Shown here: positions 1-6,629 of the stretch, piece after piece | Position numbering within the stretch: the first letter of the stretch is position 1 | Layout of the letters: each line of letters starts with the position of its first letter | Assembly (NCBI RefSeq): GCF_030159855.1 | Contig: NZ_BSNG01000001.1 | Coordinates: 1,054,001 to 1,118,000 of the forward strand | Direction: 5' to 3' | Length of the DNA: 64,000 bases | Origin: Devosia yakushimensis | Lineage (GTDB): Bacteria; Pseudomonadota; Alphaproteobacteria; Rhizobiales; Devosiaceae | The notes under the pieces: generated by a model | Told to the model about the DNA's origin: nothing | Database searches by the model: none | What the model saw: only the letters and a program-made list of their open reading frames with translations | Translations under genes and position numbers: made by a program

Positions 1-336
1 AATATCCGCACGGTCGAGACCGTGGCGGTCAAGAGCTACGACCACCAGAACCAGGGCGGCATCAAGGTTCTCAAGGAAATCAGCCCCCCGCTGCTCGAAC
101 TGGCCCGCGGTGGCGCCAAGATCCTGATCGTGGACGATCTGGTCGACACCGGCTCGACGGCCCGCGTCGTCCGCGAAATGCTGCCCGGCGCCCACTTCGC
201 CACGGTCTATGCCAAGCCCAAGGGCCGCGAAATGGTCGACACCTTCATCACCGAAGTCAGCCAGGACACCTGGATCTTCTTCCCCTGGGACCTGGACGTG
301 GCCTATGTGGCCCCGATCAGTGGCGGGACGGACTGA
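1..336 (+). CDS. gpt: Xanthine (guanine) phosphoribosyltransferase, 3' part
   Basis: The reading frame is open from base 1, so the N-terminus lies outside the window; 111 codons are visible. The PRPP-binding signature of type I phosphoribosyltransferases (ILIVDDLVDTGSTA) occupies visible residues 41-54, and the C-terminal part with FFPWDLDVAYV is typical of the bacterial xanthine-guanine enzyme. The family transfers the phosphoribosyl group of PRPP to xanthine or guanine in the cytoplasm to make XMP or GMP. It fits the purine-salvage theme of the window but is 17 kb from the main cluster. Family call is firm; substrate preference is inferred. Confidence 0.9.
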   Translation, partial: NIRTVETVAVKSYDHQNQGGIKVLKEISPPLLELARGGAKILIVDDLVDTGSTARVVREMLPGAHFATVYAKPKGREMVDTFITEVSQDTWIFFPWDLDVAYVAPISGGTD

Positions 337-420
337 GGGGCAGACAGCCGCGCTGGTGGTGTTTGCTGACGGGGCCGCTCAATGGCGGCTCTCGGGGCGG
401 CCCATATATTCTGGCGCACG

Positions 421-972
421 TCAGGCTTTGACCTGTTCCGGCAATCCGACAAACTGCCGGGCCGCGGCGATTATTTGATCCGATAGCTCCTCCGGTTCCA
501 CGAGGCGCGCCAGGATCATTGCGCCGATAAGACTGGACCAGCGTCCCAGAGCGTCCGCGCGCATGTCTGGGTCGTCACCAAATGCCGCTATCTGCCTTTG
601 TATCCGCTCGCTGAGAACGCGACGCGTTTCGGCGGGTGCCCGCGAAATTTCTCCACCCAGCGCCGCGAATACACAGCCGCTCTCCGGGTGATCCCGGTGC
701 TGCCGCGTCAGGTAGGTATCCGCGAACGTCTCGAAGCCATCAGAAGAGGTGGCATTTCCGGCCTGCTGCTCATCGGCAGCCGATGCGAGCGCTTCATTCA
801 CAAGCTCCTGCTTGTTCGCGAAGTGACGGGGAAAGCCTCCATGTGTCATGCCCGCCGCATCCATAACCTGCGCGACACTTACGGCTTCAACGCCGCGCTC
901 GCGAAACAATCTCGACGCCGCCACTATGATTGCTGCGCGGCTCTGAGCCTTTTGATGCTGACTAGTCCCCAC
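421..972 (-). CDS. TetR/AcrR family transcriptional regulator
   Basis: 183 residues with GTG start (complement of 970-972), chosen because an AGGAG ribosome-binding site lies just upstream at about 978-982. Residues 10-55 form the TetR DNA-binding domain (AAIIVAASRLFRERG followed by a helix-turn-helix with GMTHGGFPRHFANKQEL). The C-terminal ligand domain resembles the subgroup that controls oxidoreductase genes. It diverges from the short-chain dehydrogenase gene at 1071; two near-identical operator palindromes lie between them (989-1004 and 1015-1030). It probably represses itself and the dehydrogenase/oxidoreductase pair in response to an unidentified small molecule. Confidence 0.88.
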   Translation of the reverse strand: MGTSQHQKAQSRAAIIVAASRLFRERGVEAVSVAQVMDAAGMTHGGFPRHFANKQELVNEALASAADEQQAGNATSSDGFETFADTYLTRQHRDHPESGCVFAALGGEISRAPAETRRVLSERIQRQIAAFGDDPDMRADALGRWSSLIGAMILARLVEPEELSDQIIAAARQFVGLPEQVKA

Positions 973-988
973 AAAAAACTCCTATCTA

Positions 989-1030
989 GATGATGATTGT
1001 CATCTTGACTTCTGGATGACGACCATCATC
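989..1030. promoter_or_regulatory. Doubled TetR operator in divergent promoter
   Basis: Two 16-bp elements, GATGATGATTGTCATC (989-1004) and GATGACGACCATCATC (1015-1030). Each is an inverted repeat GATGA-N6-TCATC, and the second, read on the other strand, matches the first at 14 of 16 bases. They lie 26 bp centre to centre, about two and a half helix turns, between the divergent TetR gene and dehydrogenase gene. This is the usual position for autoregulatory TetR operators. Binding itself is inferred. Confidence 0.78.
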
Positions 1031-1070
1031 TATGTGGCATCGATTACCGCATTCTTCAACAGGTTCAATC

Positions 1071-1850
1071 ATGTCCACAGCACTCATCACCGGCGCATCC
1101 GCCGGCATCGGCACCAGCTATGCGCGCCGTCTCGCGGCACGCGGCCACGACCTGGTCCTCGTTGCGCGTTCAACCGACAAGCTCGAGGCCCTGGCCGCGG
1201 AGCTGCGTTCTTCCCACTCCATCAAAGTGGAAGTGCTGCCGGCAGATCTCACTGACACTGCGCAACTGAACGTGGTGTCGGACCGTCTGCGTACTGGCTC
1301 GCCAATAGATATCCTGATCAACAATGCCGGTGATTCACTGCCGGGAACATTTGCCACGGCACAGCCCGAAGCCTTGGCGTGGCTGATCCAGCTCAACGTC
1401 ACAGCCCCAACATTACTCGCTTCCGCTGCTTTGGCGGGCATGCTGGAACGGGGGGAAGGCAGCATCGTCAATATCGGCTCGGCGGTCGCGCTGCTGCCGG
1501 AATATTTCCCCGGTATCTACTCTGGGACAAAATCCTATATCCTGACGTTCTCGCAGGGACTGGCTGCTGAAGTCGGGCCTAGGGGCATTTACGTTCAGGC
1601 GGTACTGCCTGCCGCGACGCGAACCGCGATCTGGGCCCGCTCCGGCGTGGATGTTGCTAGTCTGCAGAACGTTATGGAAGTTGACGATCTGGTCGATGCC
1701 GCCTTGGTTGGTTTTGACCAGAAAGAGGGCGTGACAATCCCGCCACTGGCCGATGCCGCACTTTGGGACGCGTTCCAGGCGGCCCGCCACGCGTTGCCGC
1801 CAAGTTTGGCCAATGCTGCGCCAGCCGACCGCTACCGCCTTAAAGCCTGA
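1071..1850 (+). CDS. Short-chain dehydrogenase/reductase
   Basis: 259 residues from ATG 1071; an in-frame ATG at 1032 would add 13 unrelated residues and run back to the operator region, so it is rejected. Classical SDR layout: nucleotide-binding TGASAGIG at residues 7-14, NNAG at 84-87, catalytic Ser137 and Tyr150-x3-Lys154. The enzyme should be an NAD(P)-dependent oxidoreductase of the cytoplasm; the substrate cannot be read from sequence. It is followed after 17 bp by a zinc-free quinone-oxidoreductase gene and is divergent from a TetR gene, so the three form one regulated unit, perhaps for detoxification of a reactive carbonyl or quinone. Confidence 0.9.
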   Translation: MSTALITGASAGIGTSYARRLAARGHDLVLVARSTDKLEALAAELRSSHSIKVEVLPADLTDTAQLNVVSDRLRTGSPIDILINNAGDSLPGTFATAQPEALAWLIQLNVTAPTLLASAALAGMLERGEGSIVNIGSAVALLPEYFPGIYSGTKSYILTFSQGLAAEVGPRGIYVQAVLPAATRTAIWARSGVDVASLQNVMEVDDLVDAALVGFDQKEGVTIPPLADAALWDAFQAARHALPPSLANAAPADRYRLKA

Positions 1851-1867
1851 ACCGAGGAGCGATAGCG

Positions 1868-2869
1868 GTGAAGGCCTTTACCCTCGATAGATATGGCAAG
1901 GACGCGGACCTTCGCTTGGGCGATGTCGCCGATCCTCTGGTTCAAGACAATGATGTGTTGATCGAAATACACACCGCAGGCGTGAACCAACTGGACAACA
2001 AGATACGCGACGGCGAGTTCAAACCTATCCTGCCGTACCGCCCGCCATTCGTGTTGGGACACGACGTGGCCGGAACGATCGTCCAGGTCGGGGCGAACGT
2101 CACGCGTTTCAGCGTAGGCGACGCGGTCTATGCCAGGCCACGCGACGGGCGCATCGGCACTTTCGCAGAGAAGATCGCTGTGGATCAGGCCGATCTTGCC
2201 ATCGCGCCGAGATCTCTGACCATGGAGGAAGCGGCTTCCATTCCCCTGGTTGGCCTCACTGCCTGGCAGGCCTTGGTTGAAATTGCCAAGCTGAAGAAAG
2301 GCCAGAAGATCTTTATCCAAGCTGGGTCGGGCGGCGTCGGCACCTTTGCCATTCAGCTCGCGAAATATCTCGGAGCGGTAGTCGCGACGACCACAAGCGC
2401 GGCGAATATCGAGCTTGTCCAGGCGCTGGGAGCCGACGTCGTCATCGATTATCGGACGCAGGATTTTGAGCAAATCCTGTCAGGCTACGATGTTGTGTTG
2501 CACAGTCAGGATAATGAAATGCTGAGGAAATCCATTGGCATTCTCAAGCCGGGCGGCATCGCAATTTCGATCTCGGGCCCGCCGGATCCCGCATTTGCCC
2601 GAAGCCGGAAACTCAATCCCTTGATCGGCCTCGTGCTGAGGCTCGCCAGTTCGGGAATCCGGCGCGCCGCCAGGCGCGCTGGCGTCCGTTACGCCTTCCT
2701 GTTCATGTCGGCTAATGGCGACCAGCTCGCAAACATTTCGGCCCTTATCGATGCAGGCGCCGTCCGTGCCACGCTCGATAAAGTATTCCCCTTCACGCAG
2801 ACAAATGAAGCCTTGGCCTATGTCCACAAAGGCCGAGCGAAGGGCAAGGTTGTGATCAAGATTCGGTAG
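1868..2869 (+). CDS. NADP-dependent MDR-family quinone oxidoreductase
   Basis: 333 residues with GTG start preceded by GAGGAG at 1854-1859. N-terminal GroES-like domain with GVNQLDNKIRDG near residues 38-50 and GHDVAGTI at 64-71; Rossmann motif AGSGGVGTFA at residues 152-161. The structural-zinc cysteine cluster of alcohol dehydrogenases is absent, as in the zinc-independent quinone oxidoreductase branch. It probably reduces quinones or enones with NADPH. It is co-transcribed with the SDR gene 17 bp upstream and shares its TetR control. A structured repeat begins 30 bp after the stop. Confidence 0.88.
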   Translation: MKAFTLDRYGKDADLRLGDVADPLVQDNDVLIEIHTAGVNQLDNKIRDGEFKPILPYRPPFVLGHDVAGTIVQVGANVTRFSVGDAVYARPRDGRIGTFAEKIAVDQADLAIAPRSLTMEEAASIPLVGLTAWQALVEIAKLKKGQKIFIQAGSGGVGTFAIQLAKYLGAVVATTTSAANIELVQALGADVVIDYRTQDFEQILSGYDVVLHSQDNEMLRKSIGILKPGGIAISISGPPDPAFARSRKLNPLIGLVLRLASSGIRRAARRAGVRYAFLFMSANGDQLANISALIDAGAVRATLDKVFPFTQTNEALAYVHKGRAKGKVVIKIR

Positions 2870-2898
2870 CCGGTATGGGATCGGAATCTGCTCCTTCC

Positions 2899-3198
2899 AA
2901 AAACTTATCCCCGCTCCGGCCCCCCATGCCATCATGCCCCCATTCCCGCCAGTTACGCGGCCCCGACGCAGGGCCGGGTGGGGAGACCGTGGGAGAGGGG
3001 CGCTTCTCCATTGGGGTTGGAAACTCGGCAGCCGGACCTGCAAGAATGGTACCGCCTGAACCGGACCTCATGCAAAAGCGGATCGTGACGGGCGGCCTTT
3101 GGCTCCCCTAGTCTACACTGGCCGAGTCAAAGGCCGCCCGTTACCGTATAACCGCGACGCCTCAGGGCCGGGCGGCAATGTCGGCTGTCCGGCGGTTT
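2899..3198. repeat. Dispersed structured repeat, copy 1
   Basis: Fills most of the 414-base gap between the oxidoreductase and arsR genes. The first 199 bp (2899-3097) match 5364-5562 with only five substitutions. A long hairpin follows: arm 3085-3101 pairs over 17 positions with 3128-3144, including one G-T wobble, around a 26-nt loop whose sequence is not conserved. A second small hairpin is at 3159-3168. A reading frame of 78 codons crosses the unit but has no ribosome-binding site or recognisable domain, so I treat the whole as non-coding. Confidence 0.85.
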
Positions 3199-3251
3199 GC
3201 ACCGGTCGAAATACTCGCATTTGGTGCGCGGCACGCTTGGCCAGAACCGTC

Positions 3252-3290
3252 TTGACCCTATATATGCATAGATATACATATGCATGATGA
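3252..3290 (+). promoter_or_regulatory. arsR promoter and likely autoregulatory operator
   Basis: TTGACC at 3252-3257 is followed after 15 bp by TATACA (3273-3278). This predicts transcription starting at about 3284-3287, which is the ATG itself. Two ATGCAT palindromes (3264-3269 and 3281-3286) flank the -10 element, giving an AT-rich dyad of the kind bound by ArsR-family repressors. There is no purine-rich ribosome-binding site before the start, so a leaderless mRNA is likely. The promoter call rests on pattern alone. Confidence 0.5.
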
Positions 3291-3613
3291 TGCAACAAAA
3301 CATGTTCGAAATGTTGGCCGACCCGACGCGGTTTCGTATCGTCGAAGCGCTGGCTGGCGGCGAGCGGGCGGTGGGCGAGCTGGTTCAGGCCGTCGCCATC
3401 GATCAGTCCGGCGTTTCGCGGCACCTGCGGATTCTCGGCGAAGCTGGCTTCGTCACGATGCGGCCTGATGGGGCGCGGCGCCTCTATTCGCTCCGGCCCG
3501 AGCCGTTCCAGGCGATCGAGGACTGGGTTCGGAGCTATCGCAAGCTTTGGGAGGGCCGGCTCGATCGCTTCGACGCCGCCCTCGCGCGACGGCAGAGCGA
3601 GGGGAAGAAGTGA
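3284..3613 (+). CDS. ArsR-family winged-helix regulator
   Basis: 109 residues. The core MFEMLADPTRFRIVEALAGGERAVGELV followed by QSGVSRHLRILGEAGFVTMRPDGARRLYSL is the winged helix-turn-helix of ArsR proteins. No cysteine metal site of the arsenic/zinc sensors is visible, so it belongs to the metal-independent branch. Three consecutive ATG codons (3284, 3287, 3290) and one at 3302 are possible starts; none has a Shine-Dalgarno sequence, and the promoter position suggests leaderless initiation. Its stop overlaps the next start (TGATG), coupling it to the AHSA1 gene. Together with the DHFR-like gene it forms a cassette common in proteobacteria and actinobacteria. Confidence 0.88.
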   Translation: MMMQQNMFEMLADPTRFRIVEALAGGERAVGELVQAVAIDQSGVSRHLRILGEAGFVTMRPDGARRLYSLRPEPFQAIEDWVRSYRKLWEGRLDRFDAALARRQSEGKK

Positions 3614-4122
3614 TGGCACAGGCCAGCGAGCCGGGCCCGGATACCATCCGGCTGGAGCGGGTCTACGACGCGTCGGTCGACGACGTCTGGGCGCTGTGGA
3701 CCACCAGGGAAGGGCTCGAACAGTGGTTCGCGCCCGAGGGCATGCGCTTTGAGGTATCGGCTCTCGAGCTGCGGGTCGGTGGTGCCTTCGATCACGTGAT
3801 GACGGCGGTGGGGGCCGAGCAAGTCGCCTATATGGCGAAGGTCAACGGGCCGGTAACGGCGCGGGTCAGCGGTCGGTTCGTCGAGATCGTGCCCCACCGG
3901 CGCCTGCGGATTCGCTTCGACATCGACTTCGTCCCGGGCGTCGAACCATATCCCTACGACATGATGGTCGAGCTCCATGCCGAGGCCGGGCGTGTTCGGA
4001 TGGTCCTGACGGCCGATCGCCACCCGGACCCCGAGATGACGCGCGGCGCAATCATCGGACTGACCAGCCAGCTGCAACGCTTCGACTTGGCCATAGCGGC
4101 ACGAGCCGCAAAGGAGCAATGA
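3613..4122 (+). CDS. SRPBCC/AHSA1-domain protein
   Basis: 169 residues, ATG overlapping the arsR stop. The sequence opens with IRLERVYDASVDDVWALWTTREGLEQWF, the characteristic first strand and helices of the AHSA1 (START-like, SRPBCC) fold. Such proteins have a deep hydrophobic pocket for ligands. No catalytic role is established for stand-alone members next to ArsR genes; ligand binding or stress response is usual speculation. Translationally coupled on both sides: the stop codon overlaps the ATG of the following DHFR-like gene (ATGA). Confidence 0.85.
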   Translation: MAQASEPGPDTIRLERVYDASVDDVWALWTTREGLEQWFAPEGMRFEVSALELRVGGAFDHVMTAVGAEQVAYMAKVNGPVTARVSGRFVEIVPHRRLRIRFDIDFVPGVEPYPYDMMVELHAEAGRVRMVLTADRHPDPEMTRGAIIGLTSQLQRFDLAIAARAAKEQ

Positions 4123-4700
4123 GTGTAATGCGACCGCTTCTCTACTCCATCAACGTGACGCTCGATGGCTGCGTCGACCACAACGCCATACCCTCGGACG
4201 AGGCGCTGCAGCAGGAGACGCTGCGCGCGACGCATCGCCACGCCACCGAAAGCATCGGCCGGGCCGACGCCCTGCTCTTTGGTCGCGTCACCTATCAGAT
4301 GATGGAAGGGGCGTGGCGGCTGGAGACGCGGACCACAACGCCCCCGGACTGGACGGAGCCTTTCGCGCACACCATCGACGCGATGAAGAAATACGTCGTT
4401 TCCAGCACGCTCGACCGCGTCGACTGGAATGCAGAGCTGGTGAGCGGAGACCTGGGCGAGGCGGTGCAGAAGCTCAAGCAGCAACCGGGCAGGGCGCTGT
4501 TCACGGGCGGCGTGAAGCTCCCACTGGCGCTGGCCGAGCTGGGCCTGATCGATGAATACGAATTCGTGATGCAGCCCAGACTTGCCGGCCATGGACCCAC
4601 CTTGTTTGCCGGGCTCTCCAAATATGTCGAGTTGAAGCTCATCGACCGGAGGGAACTCAGCTCAGGCGCCGTAGCGCTGCGCTACGAGCCGAGACGCTAG
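4119..4700 (+). CDS. Dihydrofolate reductase-like (RibD C-terminal domain) protein
   Basis: 193 residues. It begins with LLYSINVTLDGCVDH, and has GRADALLFGRVTYQMMEGAW, VSSTL and FTGGVKLPLALAELGLIDEYEFVMQP, the standard signposts of the RibD-C/DHFR-like reductase family. An NADPH-dependent reductase is likely, but true dihydrofolate activity is not implied. The ATG at 4119 overlaps the AHSA1 stop; a second ATG at 4128 lies at a better distance from AAGGAG (4111-4116) and could be used. Third gene of the ArsR cassette; a second, unrelated-in-context member of this family is at 8748. Confidence 0.85.
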   Translation: MSVMRPLLYSINVTLDGCVDHNAIPSDEALQQETLRATHRHATESIGRADALLFGRVTYQMMEGAWRLETRTTTPPDWTEPFAHTIDAMKKYVVSSTLDRVDWNAELVSGDLGEAVQKLKQQPGRALFTGGVKLPLALAELGLIDEYEFVMQPRLAGHGPTLFAGLSKYVELKLIDRRELSSGAVALRYEPRR

Positions 4701-4731
4701 CGTGAGCCCCTTGAGGCGGCATTGCCGAGAC

Positions 4732-5238
4732 TCAGGACTTACCCTCGTCGTCGATGTCCTCTCCCTCCCAATAGCCGAGCGGCGTCAGCTTGCCGCCTTC
4801 CTTGAAGGTGCCGTCATACCGATGAAACCCCGAGAGACCGACATCGACGCGGACGCGGCCGCTGTCCGGATATTCGATCACTTCGGCATTGGTATTGTTT
4901 GACAGCGCCAGATAACGCAGGGGCTCGCTGCCGGTATTGATGAGCTGATGGGCCGCCCCGGCCGCCGGAGCCCCGAGGCAATCGCCCTCGCGCACGGGAA
5001 TGCGGTCATCGCCGAAGCGGTATTCACCCTTGCCTGAAAGAATGAAGAACATCTCATCGGAGGTGTGGTGGCGATGGAAAGGCATGGAGGTCTTGCCGGG
5101 CGGAACGACCAGATAATTGGCGCCCAGCGCCTTGAGGCCGAGAGCCGTCCCGATCTCTGCGTACTCATTGGCGAAGCGAGTGCCCATGTTGTCGGGTTTA
5201 AGGGACAGCTTCTCAAGATTGACGACAGCTTCAGTCAT
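4732..5238 (-). CDS. Cupin-domain protein
   Basis: 168 residues, start ATG at 5238 with GGAG upstream near 5247-5250; longer in-frame starts up to 5325 lack a ribosome-binding site. A single double-stranded beta-helix: PFHRHHTSDEMFFILSGKGEYRFGD carries the metal-binding residues His55, His57 and Glu62, and His97 completes the set (GAAHQLINTG). The family includes isomerases, dioxygenases and sugar-binding proteins, so no reaction is assigned. Convergent with the DHFR-like gene (31-bp gap), apparently monocistronic. Confidence 0.82.
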   Translation of the reverse strand: MTEAVVNLEKLSLKPDNMGTRFANEYAEIGTALGLKALGANYLVVPPGKTSMPFHRHHTSDEMFFILSGKGEYRFGDDRIPVREGDCLGAPAAGAAHQLINTGSEPLRYLALSNNTNAEVIEYPDSGRVRVDVGLSGFHRYDGTFKEGGKLTPLGYWEGEDIDDEGKS

Positions 5239-5363
5239 AAGCGCGACTCCTTTCAATCGACCATGGCAGCTTTCGGGGGCATCAGGCAAAGTGCTGGTGT
5301 CCGCAATGCATACGGGCTTTAGCATCGCGGTGGATCGTGAATGGCGTCGAAACCGGCCCTACG

Positions 5364-5660
5364 AAAAACTTATCCCCGCTCCGGCCCCCCATGCCATCAT
5401 ACCCTCATTCCCGCCAGTTACGCGGCCCCGACGCAGGGCCGGGTGGGGAGACCGTGGGAGAAGGGCGCTTCTCCATTGGGGTTGGAAACTCGGCAGCCGG
5501 ACCTGCAATAATGGTACCGCCTGAACCGGACCTCATGCAAAAGCGGATCGTAACGGGCGGCCATTGGTCCGTTCTCTAAGTTTCGGAAGGCCCAATGGCC
5601 GCCCGTTACCGTATAACCGCGACGCCATAATGGCCGGGCGGCATTTTTGGCTGTCCGGCG
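5364..5660. repeat. Dispersed structured repeat, copy 2
   Basis: Occupies most of the 475-base space between the cupin gene and tRNA-Leu. It matches copy 1 over the first 199 bp with five substitutions, then forms an 18-bp perfect hairpin (5550-5567 with 5592-5609). One base pair of this stem is T-A in copy 1 (3098/3131) and A-T here (5563/5596). The small hairpin at 5624-5634 (GCCA-TAA-TGGC) likewise replaces a T-G pair of copy 1 by A-T. Loops differ, stems keep pairing: selection or gene conversion acts on the fold. Confidence 0.85.
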
Positions 5661-5713
5661 ATTGCCTAACAAGCGTTGGCATGCGCCCGGCACCGTGCTA
5701 AGCGCGCTCTGCC

Positions 5714-5799
5714 GCGGGCGTGGTGGAATGGTAGACACACCGGACTTAAAATCCGGAGGGGGTATCCCCGTGCGGGTTCAAGTCCCGCCGCCCGCACCA
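5714..5799 (+). tRNA. tRNA-Leu (anticodon UAA)
   Basis: 86 nt including an encoded CCA. Acceptor arms GCGGGCG (5714-5720) and CGCCCGC (5789-5795) pair fully. Anticodon stem CCGGA/TCCGG encloses the loop CTTAAAA, giving anticodon TAA. A long variable arm (GGGGG-TAT-CCCC) marks a class II tRNA. The T-arm is GCGGG-TTCAAGT-CCCGC. It decodes UUA and UUG leucine codons. The ridA-like coding region begins 14 nt after the CCA end, so the two are probably in one transcript. Confidence 0.97.
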
Positions 5800-5813
5800 G
5801 AATGGTGAGACAG

Positions 5814-6191
5814 ATGATCGAACGGATCGATACCGGAATTGCGGCGGGAAGTTCGCCGGTGAGCGACGCCATCAAGGCGGGCAATCAGCTCTGGCTGGTG
5901 GCGATTGCCGAGGACCCGGCGACCGGTGAGATCGTTGCCGGCGGCATAGAAGAGCAGACGCGGCGGACGATTGAGAATTTGCAGATGGCGGTGACGGCGG
6001 CCGGCGGCACGCTGGCCAATATCGTGCAGGTGCAGGTTTTCCTGATCGATAGCGCCGATGCCAAGGGCATGAACGCGGTTTATGCCGACTATTTCAAGCC
6101 GCCTTATCCCGTCCGGGCGACGGTGGTGGTCAAGGAATTGCTGGCCAAGGGCCTGCGTGTGGAAATGCTGGCGACGGCGGTGGTGGGGTAA
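5814..6191 (+). CDS. RidA/YjgF family protein
   Basis: 125 residues from ATG 5814, preceded by GGTGAG; an ATG at 5802 is also in frame, and still earlier starts would run through the tRNA gene and are excluded. The fold signature is clear: a conserved arginine at position 101 (PYPVRATVVVKELL) and Glu117 (LRVEMLATAV), the residues that bind the carboxylate of imines in RidA. Members deaminate reactive enamine/imine intermediates, protecting PLP enzymes; this one is close to the archetype in length. Immediately downstream of tRNA-Leu and 1 bp before an ASCH-like gene. Confidence 0.87.
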   Translation: MIERIDTGIAAGSSPVSDAIKAGNQLWLVAIAEDPATGEIVAGGIEEQTRRTIENLQMAVTAAGGTLANIVQVQVFLIDSADAKGMNAVYADYFKPPYPVRATVVVKELLAKGLRVEMLATAVVG

Positions 6192-6192
6192 A

Positions 6193-6477
6193 ATGCTGCT
6201 CAAGCGGGAACTGCTCGAAGAGATCAGGGCGGGCAAGGTCGATCTGATTTTCCGGCGCTGGAGCAAGCCGACGGTCAAGGCCGGCGGCACGCTCAAGACC
6301 AAGGTGGGGTTGCTGGCCATCAAGGCGATGGACGACATGGACCCGGCGGACGTGACCGAAGCCGAGGTCAGGCGCGCCGGCTTCAAGGATGTCGCCGATT
6401 TCCGCAAATGGCTCGATACGATGAAGCCGGGGCACCTGTTTCAGCGCATCGAGGTGGGATATCTGGGCGAAGCATAG
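6193..6477 (+). CDS. ASCH-domain-like protein (short paralogue)
   Basis: 94 residues, start ATG 1 bp after the ridA-like stop. The pattern FRRWSKPTVKAGGTLKTKVGLLAIKAMDDM with a later RRAGFKDVADFRKWL resembles the PUA-like ASCH fold (basic entry, Gly-rich turn, then the Gly-Phe helix). ASCH proteins are thought to bind RNA or modified nucleosides. A second, longer relative is encoded at 12851-13423; the two share the segment FRRWS-PTVKAGGTL almost exactly. Ends 4 bp before a 148-bp palindromic element. Assignment to ASCH is by eye and moderate. Confidence 0.6.
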   Translation: MLLKRELLEEIRAGKVDLIFRRWSKPTVKAGGTLKTKVGLLAIKAMDDMDPADVTEAEVRRAGFKDVADFRKWLDTMKPGHLFQRIEVGYLGEA

Positions 6478-6481
6478 ACGG

Positions 6482-6629
6482 CTAGGACCAATCGCCATTC
6501 ACTCAGGCTGAGCCGAAAAGGGCGGTTTTCGAGAACCGGAGCGGAACGTACGTTTGGGTACGTGAGCACCGGAAGCGCAGAAAACTGCCCTTTGCAGGCC
6601 AGCATCAGCTGAATGGCGATTGGTCCTAG
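6482..6629. repeat. RIME-like palindromic element with 20-bp perfect ends
   Basis: Outer arms CTAGGACCAATCGCCATTCA (6482-6501) and its exact complement (6610-6629) enclose an inner pair, AAAGGGCGGTTTTC against GAAAACTGCCCTTT (one G-T wobble), and a further inner dyad around GTACGT. The inner part recurs at 44792-44838. Such nested palindromes resemble the intergenic mosaic elements of rhizobia. It sits between convergent genes and could end transcription from both sides. The right arm contains the TAG stop codon of the minus-strand gene at 6626. Confidence 0.85.

Noticed and set aside
337..420. Terminator after the phosphoribosyltransferase gene
   Set aside because: A GC-rich hairpin (GGCCGC-GGCGGC) exists near 374-392 but no T-run follows, so I do not list it as a terminator.
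2875..3111. Small open frame conserved in both copies of the 300-bp repeat
   Set aside because: Conservation follows the DNA repeat; no ribosome-binding site, and the ends of the two products differ after the hairpin.
5676..5813. N-terminal extension of the RidA homologue through tRNA-Leu
   Set aside because: It would translate a tRNA gene; homology begins at the ATG at 5814.
5660..6200. Integrated element at tRNA-Leu
   Set aside because: No integrase, no repeated tRNA 3' end downstream, and neighbouring genes are ordinary chromosomal ones.
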